From positions 1 to 30,260 of the IMG/VR virus record IMGVR_UViG_3300029952_000098: 30,260 nucleotides of DNA. One strand, written 5' to 3'. Shown piece after piece: positions 1 to 8,240 of this stretch. Source of the stretch: a virus. The notes beneath the pieces are model-generated. The model worked only from the letters and a program-made list of their open reading frames with translations. It had not been told where the DNA came from and did not search any database. Within the stretch, counting starts at the first letter, position 1, and every line of letters starts with the position of its first letter. A program made the position numbers and the translations under genes.

Positions 1-81
1 GGGGAAGCAAGCGGCATAGCCCAGGCCCTGCGGATCGGTCTGTATTTCGGTTTTGAGTGCCGCCAATTGTGTGGGGGTCAT
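1..81 (-). CDS. Small phage tail-end protein, N-terminus only (cut by the window edge)
   Basis: Only the first 27 codons lie in the window. The translation begins MTPTQLAALKTEIQTD and contains no stop before the left edge. The ATG at 81-79 is preceded by a good ribosome binding site (GGAG, six bases before the start), just after two hairpins that follow the fibre chaperone gene. Short proteins opening with MTPTQLAALK or similar are common as uncharacterised genes beside tail-fibre genes in betaproteobacterial phages; that comes from memory of such genomes. The function is unknown. The start codon is well supported; the length cannot be judged here. Confidence 0.7.
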   Translation of the reverse strand, partial: MTPTQLAALKTEIQTDPQGLGYAACFP

Positions 82-104
82 GCTTTTCTCCGGGCGTAAA
101 AAAT

Positions 105-140
105 CCCGCATACAGCGGGCGTAAAAACGGCTCTTGGCCG
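105..140 (-). terminator. Tandem intrinsic terminator-like hairpins downstream of the fibre chaperone gene
   Basis: Read on the minus strand, CGGC-loop-GCCG (140-128) is followed by five T, and CCCGC-TGTAT-GCGGG (119-105) is followed by A and six T. Both lie after the stop of the chaperone gene (173) and before the start of the next gene (81). The first stem is only four base pairs and would be weak; the second is stronger. The sense orientation fits an internal terminator of the tail operon. Confidence 0.6.
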
Positions 141-172
141 GATTCATGTCAGTGCGTGATGCACGCCTTGCG

Positions 173-814
173 CTATTCCCAGACGATTTCCTGTACTGCA
201 GCGACAGTTTTAGCGGCTGCGATGGCCACTTTGTAGCCTTGGTACTTAGCAAACACCGTCTGATATGCAGAACCGATAGCGGCAGCAACGGCCGTCCCCT
301 GTGTAGTCGTTAATGTATGCGGTAAGTTACTGGTATCAAACAACGTTACCGACGCGGCGCCGCCAGCAGACGACAACTGTACTGCACCATAAATACTCAC
401 TGCGCTAGACATGCCTCCCGACCAGATCACACCATTGCTGTCAGTCACATTTACGACGCTCGCAGTCGCAAAGGCATCGACAATGATCGCAAGTTGAGAT
501 GCCTGGGCCTGGGCGAGTGTAGGCGGCGGTGCGGTCAACGCGTAGCCCACAGGAATCACTCCGATTGCCACCACTTCTTCGCTGGCGCCGGTACTCTGGT
601 TGTAAATAGTCTGACCTCGATAATCTAGCTGCGCGCTCCATGTCCCAGATGCATAGACGGCAATCTCATTTACAGCCACTGCTGGCGGTGCTATTTGCGT
701 CGAATAGGTGGGGTTATTAAAGACTCCAGGGTCAAGCGGTGATTCCTCAACCTCGCAAGGACCTTTGAATTCACCGGTAACCGCGTCGAATAAATAAAAA
801 ATTTGCGTGTTCAA
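173..814 (-). CDS. Tail fibre assembly protein-like (DUF4376-type C-terminus)
   Basis: This 213-residue protein follows the tail fibre gene, the usual place for a fibre assembly chaperone. The first 60 residues (FYLFDAVTGEFKGPCEV, then a Pro-rich stretch) resemble the N-termini of small fibre-chaperone proteins. The C-terminal half is Ala-rich and helical with a DUF4376-like look (SYQTVFAKYQGYKVAIAAAKTV); this assignment is from memory. The start is taken as TTG at 814-812, because AAGGAG lies six bases upstream and no ATG occurs near the N-terminus. The Shine-Dalgarno overlaps the stop codon of the fibre gene, so the two are probably translationally coupled. It may instead be a structural tail-tip protein; the function is moderately sure. 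Confidence 0.7.
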   Translation of the reverse strand: MNTQIFYLFDAVTGEFKGPCEVEESPLDPGVFNNPTYSTQIAPPAVAVNEIAVYASGTWSAQLDYRGQTIYNQSTGASEEVVAIGVIPVGYALTAPPPTLAQAQASQLAIIVDAFATASVVNVTDSNGVIWSGGMSSAVSIYGAVQLSSAGGAASVTLFDTSNLPHTLTTTQGTAVAAAIGSAYQTVFAKYQGYKVAIAAAKTVAAVQEIVWE

Positions 815-824
815 TTCTGTCTCC

Positions 825-2690
825 TTAATACTTAACGAATCTGTTCATGCGGACGCCTGCCGCCAAGTTGGCTGATCCAGCACCTGTTGACGTGGTGTTT
901 GCGGTGTACCCTATGAGCGGGCTTGATTGTCCCGATGATCCGTAGGAATTGCCGCCACTACCAAATGGCACCACATGTGAGTGAGAAGGCATTACACCGA
1001 GCGTTTGCGTGCCAAGATTGCCGCTTGCCATCGACGATACGTAATCGGGCGGATACCAGGGCATGCCAAACGTCGTAACGCCATCGCCAACGCCCCACGG
1101 TGCCACCACAATTGCCGCGCCAGTCCCGGCCGCTGTCGTTGGCAGGGATAGCCCGACAGTCGTTCCTGAAATCGAGCTGATGGTCGTTCCTGTTGCAATA
1201 CCTGTCCCGCTCATTGGATAACCTAATGCCATCAGCGCAGCATTTGCCACCAAGATGGATGACGCTCCATTGCTCCACGTCGCCGTCGTTTGGATTGTCA
1301 GCGCGTTGAACAAATTCACATAGGTTGAGCGAGGAAGATTGGTCTGAGCAATCGGACAAGCAAGGAAGCCATTTGGAGTTGCTGGAGTAGCAGATTCGAT
1401 GATCGTACCCGCTGGAGCCGAAAAGGCCACACCGGTCGCTGGATTGAGCAGTACCCACTTGCTCAGTGTCGCGTCCTGTTGCAGCGTAATCCAATGCCCA
1501 GCACCGGCAATGTCTCCCGGCACCAGTGCCAGACCGTTTCCCTTGACGATTGTCTGCGCGGGCACAGCCCCGGCGTTGGGCGTAAATGTTGGTGCGGTCG
1601 TCAGGTTGGCTGCCGTGGCGCGAACGGTCAGCTCGACAACGCCAGCGGCCAGCGTCGTGGACGTGATCGCTGGCAAGAAGCTGGCGGTAATGGCGTCTGG
1701 CGTGCCCGCTCCTTGTGCGGCAGAGTACAGATTCTCCTGGATTGCTGTCTGGATTTGTCCGAGTTGCGCGGCGTGCTGACTGGCTGATCCGGGGCCGACT
1801 TGCTGCGGGTCGATGTTGACGTTCGCACCATCGCCACGCAACTTAACAGCGCCTGGTACGATCGCGACTGGTGTACCTCCGCTTTCGAGAACTGACAATG
1901 CGTATGAGCCCGGCACGGTCTGATTGACCACGTACCATTTCTGGCTGGTGTTCGGGAACGTGATCTGGACGTTACCGGTGAGCGCTCCAGTGAAGAAAAT
2001 TATCGGCTTCGAGGACTGTGCAGCGGTCAGCGTTACATTGGCGTTTGTCAGCGCAACGGATGTCGAGCCGTAGAAGACGCCGGGGAGCCAGTTCGCGCCG
2101 CCCGTAGCCGTGATCGAAGTGCTGGAGACGGTTTCTGAGACGCTTACCATGTACGTACCAGTGCCGCCGGTACCGGTGCCGAGCGAAAGAATCTGTGTGC
2201 CAGCGGTAACGCCGGTTCCGGACAGCACTTGCCCGACTTGCACCGTGCCGGATGTGATGGCAGTAACGGTCAGCGTAGTCCCGGAAATTGAGCCAGTGAA
2301 TGACGCTGGCCCGGCATCTGGATCCGTGTTATTGTTGTCGGCAGTCGACCGCCAAAAACCCGTACCGTCTGCGCTCTGCAGCACGGCGCCATTCGGATAT
2401 CCGCCGATAGCATTTGCGAAGGTCGCGCCGTACACGGGCTGCCCGCCGACTTGCTCCCACTGAAGTCCGGCGGTGATCTGGTTCAGGATCCCATTCGTGT
2501 CAGCGCCCCAGGGCGGTGTACCGCCGGCATTAGTAGCCATGAACGTGACGGGAGGAAAGCCGTCACTCAGCGACGCAGCGCCGGGGGTTATGCCAATCTG
2601 CGAGCTTTGCGGGATCGCCCTGATATAGCCGACGCCGGCATTCGCCGCGAACGGGAGGGTAAAGAAGCTCGGTATTTGACTAGCTTGCAT
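825..2690 (-). CDS. Tail fibre protein with tail-collar-like C-terminus
   Basis: A 621-residue fibre. The N-terminus (residues 1-110) looks like a baseplate-attachment region. Residues about 131-198 are one copy of the Gly/Thr-rich repeat domain also found in three other virion proteins here. The C-terminus (about 430-621) reads [18 protein letters not shown], then [15 protein letters not shown], then MPSHSHVV and a final [10 protein letters not shown], an arrangement typical of phage tail-collar/receptor-binding fibres. A second short module ([20 protein letters not shown]) lies near residues 500-520. An ATG at 2690 is preferred over a TTG fifteen bases upstream because GGAG lies nine bases before the ATG. 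The gene follows the DUF2612 baseplate gene and precedes its probable chaperone. The exact receptor cannot be inferred. Confidence 0.85.
   Translation of the reverse strand: MQASQIPSFFTLPFAANAGVGYIRAIPQSSQIGITPGAASLSDGFPPVTFMATNAGGTPPWGADTNGILNQITAGLQWEQVGGQPVYGATFANAIGGYPNGAVLQSADGTGFWRSTADNNNTDPDAGPASFTGSISGTTLTVTAITSGTVQVGQVLSGTGVTAGTQILSLGTGTGGTGTYMVSVSETVSSTSITATGGANWLPGVFYGSTSVALTNANVTLTAAQSSKPIIFFTGALTGNVQITFPNTSQKWYVVNQTVPGSYALSVLESGGTPVAIVPGAVKLRGDGANVNIDPQQVGPGSASQHAAQLGQIQTAIQENLYSAAQGAGTPDAITASFLPAITSTTLAAGVVELTVRATAANLTTAPTFTPNAGAVPAQTIVKGNGLALVPGDIAGAGHWITLQQDATLSKWVLLNPATGVAFSAPAGTIIESATPATPNGFLACPIAQTNLPRSTYVNLFNALTIQTTATWSNGASSILVANAALMALGYPMSGTGIATGTTISSISGTTVGLSLPTTAAGTGAAIVVAPWGVGDGVTTFGMPWYPPDYVSSMASGNLGTQTLGVMPSHSHVVPFGSGGNSYGSSGQSSPLIGYTANTTSTGAGSANLAAGVRMNRFVKY
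2096..2300 (-). repeat. Dispersed virion-surface domain, copy in the tail fibre
   Basis: This stretch encodes about 68 residues beginning [15 protein letters not shown] and containing [13 protein letters not shown] and [15 protein letters not shown]. It matches, nearly position by position at the protein level, segments of the baseplate J-like, sheath and decoration proteins. At DNA level the copies are recognisable but diverged, so this is an old or often exchanged module and not a recent duplication. Confidence 0.8.
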
Positions 2691-2713
2691 CGTTTGGTGC
2701 TCCAAAAAAGAAA

Positions 2714-2739
2714 GCGGCCCGACTCAGTGAGAGGGCCGC
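2714..2739 (-). terminator. Intrinsic terminator-like hairpin between DUF2612 and fibre genes
   Basis: On the minus strand a perfect 7-bp stem (GCGGCCC/GGGCCGC) with a 12-base loop is followed by TTTCTTTTTT. It lies 30 bp after the DUF2612 stop and 24 bp before the fibre ATG. The fibre gene's Shine-Dalgarno (GGAG) starts immediately after the T tract. Confidence 0.7.
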
Positions 2740-2768
2740 GTTTGAATGCGGGATAGATTGACTGCGGG

Positions 2769-3419
2769 TCAGGAAAAGCCGGCGAAGAACGTCCCCTGGT
2801 TAAATCCAGATACGCCTGGGCCTGCCTCGGCAAAACCAAAGACTGGAATCGGCACAATCATGATGTTCATAAGCACGCCGGTCGGCGGCGCAAAGGCCCC
2901 TGATTGCTTGAGAATCGCAATCTCGAATGACTGCAACGGGAACGTACAGACCAACGTCATCTGCATGTTGCCGTTGTCCATGACGTAGGCATTCCCCCTA
3001 CCAAGGAACAACTGCGTCAGGATCGTGTTGTACGTCTGGATATTGCTCTGCGAGATGTTCGCCAGTGCCTTAATGAGGATCAGCGCACGGAAGGCGTCAT
3101 CAGATAGCGTGTAATTTTGCGTCGCCAGCGGCCCTGAATAGAACGCACCCTGACCGAACGGAGCAGCAGAGACGATACCTGCCTCTTCGAAACCGAAGAA
3201 GGGTGCGCCGCCTGAAATCTCAAGCACATTTGAAACACCAACAATGCGACCCCATACCTGCAACCCGTAGCCTTTTGCGGTCTGAATGTTCCAAACGTTG
3301 TCGTAAAACGCATCGATGTTTGCCGAAGGATCGACAGCCGAATTGAAGCTGCTGATGAGTGACATCAGCGCAGGACTGTTGGCATACTGCGAAAGTACTG
3401 TATCCAGATAGTTCTGCAT
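2769..3419 (-). CDS. DUF2612-type baseplate protein
   Basis: A 216-residue protein beginning MQNYLDTVLSQYANSPAL with the segment AKGYGLQVWGRIVGVSN, the signature I associate with DUF2612 baseplate proteins, which occupy the place of P2 gpI after the J-like protein. The middle (DDAFRALILIKALANISQS) also fits this family, in which the protein bridges the baseplate wedge and the fibre. The ATG at 3419 follows the stop of the J-like gene directly (TGATATG), indicating translational coupling. The C-terminus ends in aromatic/Gly repeats (FGFAEAGPG, FNQGTFFAGFS), similar to its own middle segment (FGFEEAGIV). Confidence in the tail role is high. Confidence 0.8.
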   Translation of the reverse strand: MQNYLDTVLSQYANSPALMSLISSFNSAVDPSANIDAFYDNVWNIQTAKGYGLQVWGRIVGVSNVLEISGGAPFFGFEEAGIVSAAPFGQGAFYSGPLATQNYTLSDDAFRALILIKALANISQSNIQTYNTILTQLFLGRGNAYVMDNGNMQMTLVCTFPLQSFEIAILKQSGAFAPPTGVLMNIMIVPIPVFGFAEAGPGVSGFNQGTFFAGFS

Positions 3420-3420
3420 A

Positions 3421-4842
3421 TCAAGAGAACGTCACAGTGATATTACTGGCCGCGCACACGGGCTCTTGATTAATATTCATGAGGATCGCATTCGCGTTCG
3501 CAGCGCCTACGCCGATCTGGATCGAATAAATCGATACCCACGACCCCAGTGCAGCGATGTTGGCGTAGAACCTCGATGCGAACAGCCACGCCCCAACTCG
3601 TGCGCGCGACCCGCCATCGGCCCCTGTGAATGACTGCAACACGGCGGCCTGCACCAGGGCGATGGCATTCGACGGTACGCCGGGGTTGCTCTGCATGGCA
3701 ATGGTAAACAGTACTGTCGTGTTGCTCAGCGTCTGATATGTGACGTTGTATTGCGGCAGCGGCGGGCTGTATGGCTGGATGGCCGGACCTGGGTCTTGCA
3801 CCGTCACCGAGGTATTGCCGTTGTAATTGCACCCTGGTGATTTCTTCGTCCAGATTGCTTGACCGATGGCTTGTGCCTGGCCGCCGGAGACGCCGACATA
3901 TAGCGAATTTGGAGCAAGCAGTATGCCGCCTACCGCTGCTGTCAGCGACTCGGATGCGACGGACTGGCTCACGCCAACAACATACGTCCCGGCGCCACCT
4001 GTCCCGGTGCCGAGCGCGGTAATCAGAGTGCTTTGAGCGACCCCAGCTCCGACCACGGTCTGGCCGGCTGCCAGCGTTCCTGACGCCACCGCAGTAACGG
4101 TTAGCGTCGTGCCAGATATAGAGCCCGTGAAAACAGCCCCGCTTTGGACGGATAGCGGATTTTCAGTTGCGTAGGCATCTAGCACGCCCGATACGTCGAA
4201 CACCGCACCCAACACGGATGGCAGTGAGCCTTGCCCATTCAGCGCGACCGATTGCGAGCGGCGATATTCGAATTCCGAGCGCGTCTCGACGTTCTGGCCG
4301 ACTACGCCCGAGGCGCATGTGACTGAATCCCATCCGGGAATAGCTTGGTAGATTGATACGCCATTGGACGCAGGGACCGCGATAGGGCCGGTCGTCGTGC
4401 AGGCGAATGAGGCTGTAATCGAGCCGCCGACAGGAATTGTGACGGTGGCCGTACAGCTATACACATTGCCTGCGGAATCCTGAATCAACGCACTATTGGC
4501 GGGTATGACAACGCCGGCCAGGCCATTGCAAGGTATCTGCAAAACAGTTGGCAGGGCGGGATCGCGCTCGATGAAATAGATACGCCCGATCGCGTCCTGC
4601 ATGCGCCCGGCCGCGTACGCCGGATCGATGCCATTAGCAAGCGCCAGAAATTGATCGTTCTTGTCGCCGATGATCGCCGTTTGTGACGACGCCAATTGGC
4701 CCTGCGGCGCGGTCAGTGCGGGATTTAGATTGCTGCCGAGCGCCGCCTGCTGATCAGCCTGCACGCCGGCCAAGATCGCCGATTCAGCAGGCGCAATAAA
4801 TCCTGTCGCGCCAAAAACCGGAGCGGGTACGTTTGTCGTCAT
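3421..4842 (-). CDS. Baseplate J-like wedge protein with inserted repeat domain
   Basis: A 473-residue protein beginning [20 protein letters not shown], with [13 protein letters not shown] and [10 protein letters not shown], the typical N-terminus of Baseplate J/gp47-like proteins that build the baseplate wedge of contractile tails. The C-terminal half ([29 protein letters not shown]) also fits. Residues about 238-305 are a copy of the Gly/Thr-rich domain seen in fibre, sheath and decoration proteins; related J-like proteins usually continue without it, so it is probably an insertion. The ATG at 4842 starts the conserved sequence but has no clear Shine-Dalgarno: it lies 11 bases after the T tract of a strong hairpin. 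Neighbours are the wedge protein and DUF2612. Confidence 0.85.
   Translation of the reverse strand: MTTNVPAPVFGATGFIAPAESAILAGVQADQQAALGSNLNPALTAPQGQLASSQTAIIGDKNDQFLALANGIDPAYAAGRMQDAIGRIYFIERDPALPTVLQIPCNGLAGVVIPANSALIQDSAGNVYSCTATVTIPVGGSITASFACTTTGPIAVPASNGVSIYQAIPGWDSVTCASGVVGQNVETRSEFEYRRSQSVALNGQGSLPSVLGAVFDVSGVLDAYATENPLSVQSGAVFTGSISGTTLTVTAVASGTLAAGQTVVGAGVAQSTLITALGTGTGGAGTYVVGVSQSVASESLTAAVGGILLAPNSLYVGVSGGQAQAIGQAIWTKKSPGCNYNGNTSVTVQDPGPAIQPYSPPLPQYNVTYQTLSNTTVLFTIAMQSNPGVPSNAIALVQAAVLQSFTGADGGSRARVGAWLFASRFYANIAALGSWVSIYSIQIGVGAANANAILMNINQEPVCAASNITVTFS
3928..4131 (-). repeat. Dispersed virion-surface domain, copy in the baseplate J-like protein
   Basis: Encodes about 68 residues starting [15 protein letters not shown] and including [19 protein letters not shown]. 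It is the most diverged of the single copies ([10 protein letters not shown] replaces SGTGVTAGT). The insertion lies between two blocks of normal J-like sequence. Confidence 0.8.
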
Positions 4843-4858
4843 TGTTTGGGCGTAAAAA

Positions 4859-4876
4859 AACCGCCAGAAGGCGGTT
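4859..4876 (-). terminator. Intrinsic terminator-like hairpin between wedge and J-like genes
   Basis: On the minus strand AACCGCC-ttct-GGCGGTT is a perfect 7-bp stem with a 4-base loop followed by an unbroken T run. It lies 20 bp after the wedge gene stop (4896). The ATG of the J-like gene is 17 bp beyond the hairpin. Confidence 0.75.
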
Positions 4877-4895
4877 ATATTTGAGTGATATGGCG

Positions 4896-5246
4896 CTAAA
4901 AGCTCGCTACGGAAACAGTCCCATTCGTGTCAGTGACCTGCACTTGCCCTGATACAGCACGGTTAGTGACGCCGGAGATAAAAACTTGCGCACTGACTAC
5001 GCCGGGAACGGTCATTGCTGCTGCAACCAGATTCGATTTCAACAATGAGAGAGGCGGCAACTGACCCAGTAATTCAGTCCAATATGGCACTCCCTGCGTA
5101 GTGTCGTAATACACCTCACCAAGAAATGTCCGGATTGCACTCGCAGCATCTTGCGCCAGTGAATACGGCTCTGACGCCATCGCGATATTGCCTGATGCAT
5201 CCAACGCTAAATCCCAACTAGCCGGGTCGAGGTAAAGGGTATCCAT
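4896..5246 (-). CDS. Baseplate wedge protein, gp25/W-like
   Basis: A 116-residue protein beginning [20 protein letters not shown] with the segment [20 protein letters not shown] and the closing [16 protein letters not shown]. Small size, the RTFLGE(V/C) motif and a place directly before the J-like gene match the gp25/gpW family, which nucleates sheath assembly at the baseplate. The ATG at 5246 has AGGA four bases upstream. The gene lies 21 bp after the spike gene. I am fairly sure of the wedge role; the exact Pfam family is from memory. Confidence 0.8.
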   Translation of the reverse strand: MDTLYLDPASWDLALDASGNIAMASEPYSLAQDAASAIRTFLGEVYYDTTQGVPYWTELLGQLPPLSLLKSNLVAAAMTVPGVVSAQVFISGVTNRAVSGQVQVTDTNGTVSVASF

Positions 5247-5267
5247 GCAATCCTAAAAATAATGCAG

Positions 5268-6032
5268 TTAGTTGACGGAATTCGTATTGCTTGTACCGCT
5301 CTGGACGCCGCCATGCGTATGCGTATCATCAACCCGCTTGCCGTTGGCAAATACAGAGCCGATAAATTGCACAACACCAGTGATAACGGCCGATGCTGCG
5401 CCTCCACCGCTTCCGGTCATACCACTCAGCCAAGATAACAATCCTTGAATAATTACGGCTCCACTGAAATTCGATTGCGGCGAATTCACGGTAAATGATG
5501 TTGAAGCATCTGCCTCGATCAGCGGCGCTTGAAGCGTGATCTTTGTCGGCGAGACCATTGCGATACCACTCGATGAAAATGCGATGTACTGCGTCGGCAC
5601 GCCGTTGAGCATTCCGCCGAAATAAACCGCATCCGCCATATTGAACATACGCCGGCTGCCGGGGTTCGCTTGCCCCTTGTTGGCTATCACACTTGAGATA
5701 TCCCGGTCAGCGAATCCAGCCCAGCCGATGTCGCCTACCTGTGGATCAATAATGATCGCGTTTGCGCCACCCTGAAGCCGGAAGTATGGGCAGTGATAAA
5801 TCGTCCCGTGCGGCACAGCATTACCGACACCGTCCACCTGATTGACTAGCAGCAGCAGGTCGACAAAACCGACAGGAGAGATGCCGCCGGCATTGGTAAC
5901 GCCCATCACCTTGACCATCTGCATGGTCCGGACGCGGGCTAGGATCGACCAGACTATGAACGACTGAGCGTTGAAATCTGAGTCGGCCGATGTCGGGGTC
6001 TGCTGTCCGTTATAACCGTTATTGCTAAGCAT
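5268..6032 (-). CDS. Tail spike/membrane-puncturing protein, Gp138-N-like
   Basis: A 254-residue protein. The N-terminal part (MLSNNGYNGQQ, ARVRTMQMVKVMGVTNAG, GVGNAVPHGTIYHCPYFR, DPQVGDIGWAGFADRD) looks like the OB-fold of Gp138/gpV-type spikes. A beta-rich segment follows, and the end carries DDTHTHGGVQSG; a His-x-His pair near the C-terminus is known from spike tips that hold an iron ion. The start is ATG at 6032, overlapping the hub gene by 8 bp; the upstream extension to 6125 lies entirely within the hub gene and does not look like spike sequence. It would form the trimeric needle under the hub that pierces the outer membrane on contraction. Confidence 0.85.
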   Translation of the reverse strand: MLSNNGYNGQQTPTSADSDFNAQSFIVWSILARVRTMQMVKVMGVTNAGGISPVGFVDLLLLVNQVDGVGNAVPHGTIYHCPYFRLQGGANAIIIDPQVGDIGWAGFADRDISSVIANKGQANPGSRRMFNMADAVYFGGMLNGVPTQYIAFSSSGIAMVSPTKITLQAPLIEADASTSFTVNSPQSNFSGAVIIQGLLSWLSGMTGSGGGAASAVITGVVQFIGSVFANGKRVDDTHTHGGVQSGTSNTNSVN

Positions 6033-6915
6033 TGAATGGCGATCCCGAAAATGACGTTTCCCACTGACCGTTTGGCGTCTCGCTTTCGAGATCATGCGCA
6101 ATGCCAAACATAATGAACGTGCCATTGGCGAAGGGTAAGCTGCTTTGCACTTTGCAACTCCCGCCGATCCTCAATTGTGGATTGAATAGTGTCTTAACTG
6201 CGATGATGCCACCTGAACCGGCATTCGATGGGTAGCCGATCATGCCCGTACCAGGCGATACGAGCGGGATCAAACCGTCACGACTTCCGCCCTTCGGCCA
6301 GATCGCTAGGATGTTGTTGTCAAGCGTCCAGTTGATGTTTGCTGCGGTGGCGCAATCCTCCATTTGCTGTTTAGGTGAACCATGGAAGTATGGTGTCGAG
6401 AGCTTCGCCGTGATGCCGTTATTCTCGAACGCATATCCATTTTGCGTGGCGAGGTTTCGCATGATCGTTGCCACGTCAGCTACACCAGGAAAGCTCAGCG
6501 CTGCCGTCGGCTTGACCGCTTCGAGTAGGCCGCTATGAGCCGCTATATGCAGGGTCGAGTCAGGTGCGCTATTCATGTCCACCGCCGCTAGCAAAACTTG
6601 CCCCTGAAAGATTGCGGTCATACCAGCGACAGCATCGCCTGCCTCGATGATTATCTGGTAAAAGCGGGTCGTCACTTGCCCGTTGTTGAGGCGACTCACG
6701 GTCGATAGCTGGTTCATCAGCGATGGCGTTAGTCCATGCACAATCACCGAGGCCTCACCCATCGAAGGGGTGCCAGCATTCGCAATGGTGGCCTGGATGC
6801 GCAGGCCGGATACCACCACTTGGTCATAGTTTCCTTCGACGAAGTTATATTGAACTCCACTCGTGTCCCTGCCTAGCCTAAAGGTAAGAGTAATAGCACG
6901 CTGAACGAAGCTCAT
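6025..6915 (-). CDS. Baseplate hub protein
   Basis: A 296-residue protein beginning MSFVQRAITLTFRLGRDTSG, with IVHGLTPSLMNQLSTVSR, HIAAHSGLLEAVKPTA and a beta-rich C-terminus ending with GIAHDLESETPNGQWETSF. The pattern (HGL...MNQLST, QGQVLLA, DNNILAIWP) fits phage hub proteins of the gp27/gpD type that join the tube to the spike. The start overlaps the preceding gene's stop (TGATG), and its own end overlaps the spike start, so plug, hub and spike are translationally coupled. Order and length support the assignment; the exact family is not certain. Confidence 0.75.
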   Translation of the reverse strand: MSFVQRAITLTFRLGRDTSGVQYNFVEGNYDQVVVSGLRIQATIANAGTPSMGEASVIVHGLTPSLMNQLSTVSRLNNGQVTTRFYQIIIEAGDAVAGMTAIFQGQVLLAAVDMNSAPDSTLHIAAHSGLLEAVKPTAALSFPGVADVATIMRNLATQNGYAFENNGITAKLSTPYFHGSPKQQMEDCATAANINWTLDNNILAIWPKGGSRDGLIPLVSPGTGMIGYPSNAGSGGIIAVKTLFNPQLRIGGSCKVQSSLPFANGTFIMFGIAHDLESETPNGQWETSFSGSPFNA

Positions 6916-7226
6916 CAGCCCACCCCATTAAGATCAGTGGTCTCTAAATAGCAGAACAGATAGCGCGTCCCGAGCCCAGGACTGGACGGGTCAAGGCTTC
7001 CCTGAACATCCTGAAACATCAAATCTCCCGTGAAGCCGAGATAGAGGCTACGCACGATCCTATTCAGGTTCTGGCAAATCACGCCGCCAATCAGCAGCGA
7101 ACCATTGACGTACAGGTCGCAATAGAATCCCGTCGAATTCTGGTATAGATCGATATTGCAGTTCTGCCCCGCTAGGGCGACTGAAATCGTCTGCGAGTAG
7201 GTGTCGGATATTGGGATAATTTGCAT
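6915..7226 (-). CDS. Baseplate plug-like protein (Pam3 gp18-type domain)
   Basis: A 103-residue protein beginning MQIIPISDTYSQTISVALAGQ, with FYCDLYVNGSLLIGGVICQN and a C-terminal RYLFCYLETTDLNG. Small proteins of this pattern, placed directly before the hub gene, are known in simple myovirus baseplates as the plug protein (cyanophage Pam3 gp18 and relatives); this is from memory. It ends TGATG with the hub gene. Upstream on the minus strand is a plus-strand secreted-protein gene (7303-7638), which separates it from the Dit-like gene. The start ATG has only a weak Shine-Dalgarno-like sequence. Confidence 0.65.
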   Translation of the reverse strand: MQIIPISDTYSQTISVALAGQNCNIDLYQNSTGFYCDLYVNGSLLIGGVICQNLNRIVRSLYLGFTGDLMFQDVQGSLDPSSPGLGTRYLFCYLETTDLNGVG

Positions 7227-7241
7227 TCTTACGAGACCTGG

Positions 7242-7269
7242 TTAGACAAGAGATGTGTCGTGCTAATAT
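7242..7269 (+). promoter_or_regulatory. Sigma70-type promoter for the plus-strand secreted-protein gene
   Basis: TTAGAC (7242-7247) and TAATAT (7264-7269) are separated by 16 bp, and the -10 is preceded by TG-C, an extended -10 signature. It lies 33 bp before the ATG at 7303, leaving room for the AAAGGA ribosome binding site. An independent promoter is what one expects of a lysogenically expressed cargo (moron) gene. Confidence 0.55.
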
Positions 7270-7302
7270 TTGACTGAAAAACCACAAAATAAAGGAAAAC
7301 CT

Positions 7303-7638
7303 ATGCTGAGAAAACTCGTTTCAATTCTGCTTCTGCTTCCGTTGGCCGCGCATGCGCAGGGCATAAGCGGGGACAAGATGCGCGAATGTGGGCAGAAGGC
7401 GTGGCTATTCAGCATGGCGGCGCAGTACCGCGACTCCCGACTTTCACCGCAGGAGTTCATGAAGTTCGTTGAGCATAACCATCCCAACCCCTTTGTACTC
7501 GATGGCGCCTACATCAAGAAAGTAACCAACGCCGTTTATTTCGATGACCGGTTTGCTGGCGCAAGTTCGAGTGACCTATACCAGTCCATGGCTGATGCAT
7601 GCATCAACCCTGCGCCGCAATACCAGCCTCTCAAGTAG
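7303..7638 (+). CDS. Secreted small protein of unknown function, moron candidate
   Basis: A 111-residue protein transcribed against the surrounding tail genes. The N-terminus MLRKLVSILLLLPLAAHAQG is a classic Sec signal peptide with a predicted cut after AHA. The mature part has two Cys (KMRECGQKA and ADACINP) that could pair in the periplasm, and a helical middle (AWLFSMAAQYRDSRLSPQEF). Small two-Cys exported proteins of this pattern are seen in proteobacteria without known function. The start is ATG at 7303, with AAAGGA suitably upstream. It has its own promoter and ends 2 bp from the stop of the convergent Dit-like gene. Likely roles, by analogy with other morons, are altering the lysogen's envelope or blocking superinfection; this is inference. 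Confidence 0.8.
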   Translation: MLRKLVSILLLLPLAAHAQGISGDKMRECGQKAWLFSMAAQYRDSRLSPQEFMKFVEHNHPNPFVLDGAYIKKVTNAVYFDDRFAGASSSDLYQSMADACINPAPQYQPLK

Positions 7639-7640
7639 TG

Positions 7641-8240
7641 CTATGTCGATGCTGATGCAGCCGCAGACTGTGCCGTGGTTGGCTTCTGCGGTTGCACCGC
7701 CCCGCCCTGTACGGGGTCAGCCCCGCTAGGTGCTGCCGTATTGGTGAAGGATGGATTCGGTGCGACACGGATTTCCTGAAGCGCTACATCCACCGTCAGC
7801 AGCCCGACGCCATTGGTTGATGTGCGCCGAAAATCGAAGCGGATGATCGTCACGTTCGCAATAATATGGCCCTCGGGCATCCCTATATTGAAAGTTTTGA
7901 GTGACTTCGCCAGCGTGGATAGCGTAATCAGGAACTGATAACGCTGCTTATCAGTTCCACCCTTGGTCATCCGGATATTGGTTTCGAGCGGGAACATCAC
8001 CTTGTTGTAAGACTGAAATGCACCTTGCTCCTGAGGGGCATTTGACACTGACCACTCGCGCTTTGCGTCCAAGCTAATTATGGAGTCGGGCTTGATGGCA
8101 ATAGTCCCATCTGCATTAAATATGCCCCACTTCGGACCGGCGAACATATTCAGAACTATTTGCGCATCGGCCACCAACAGCGCAATAGTATTCGTGACTC
8201 TGGAGACCTTCCCGAGCAGCGGCGGAATTCCGATTGTCAT
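7641..8240 (-). CDS. Dit-like baseplate/tail protein
   Basis: A 199-residue protein beginning MTIGIPPLLGKVSRVTNTIA, with DAKREWSVSNAPQEQGAF, YNKVMFPLETNIRMTKGG and TVDVALQEIRVAPN. These match my recollection of Dit-like proteins that follow the tape measure in myoviruses with DUF3383 sheaths. The C-terminal 30 residues are low-complexity (Ala, Ser, Thr, Gln, Pro). The start overlaps the tape-measure stop (TAATG). The stop at 7641 is 2 bp from the stop of the convergent plus-strand moron. Confidence in the tail/baseplate role is good; the specific family is less certain. Confidence 0.7.
   Translation of the reverse strand: MTIGIPPLLGKVSRVTNTIALLVADAQIVLNMFAGPKWGIFNADGTIAIKPDSIISLDAKREWSVSNAPQEQGAFQSYNKVMFPLETNIRMTKGGTDKQRYQFLITLSTLAKSLKTFNIGMPEGHIIANVTIIRFDFRRTSTNGVGLLTVDVALQEIRVAPNPSFTNTAAPSGADPVQGGAVQPQKPTTAQSAAASAST

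Noticed and set aside
1399-1779. Long plus-strand ORFs opposite the tail fibre (also opposite tape measure, capsid and terminase)
   Set aside because: They are antisense shadows of strongly recognised minus-strand genes and have no start signals of their own.
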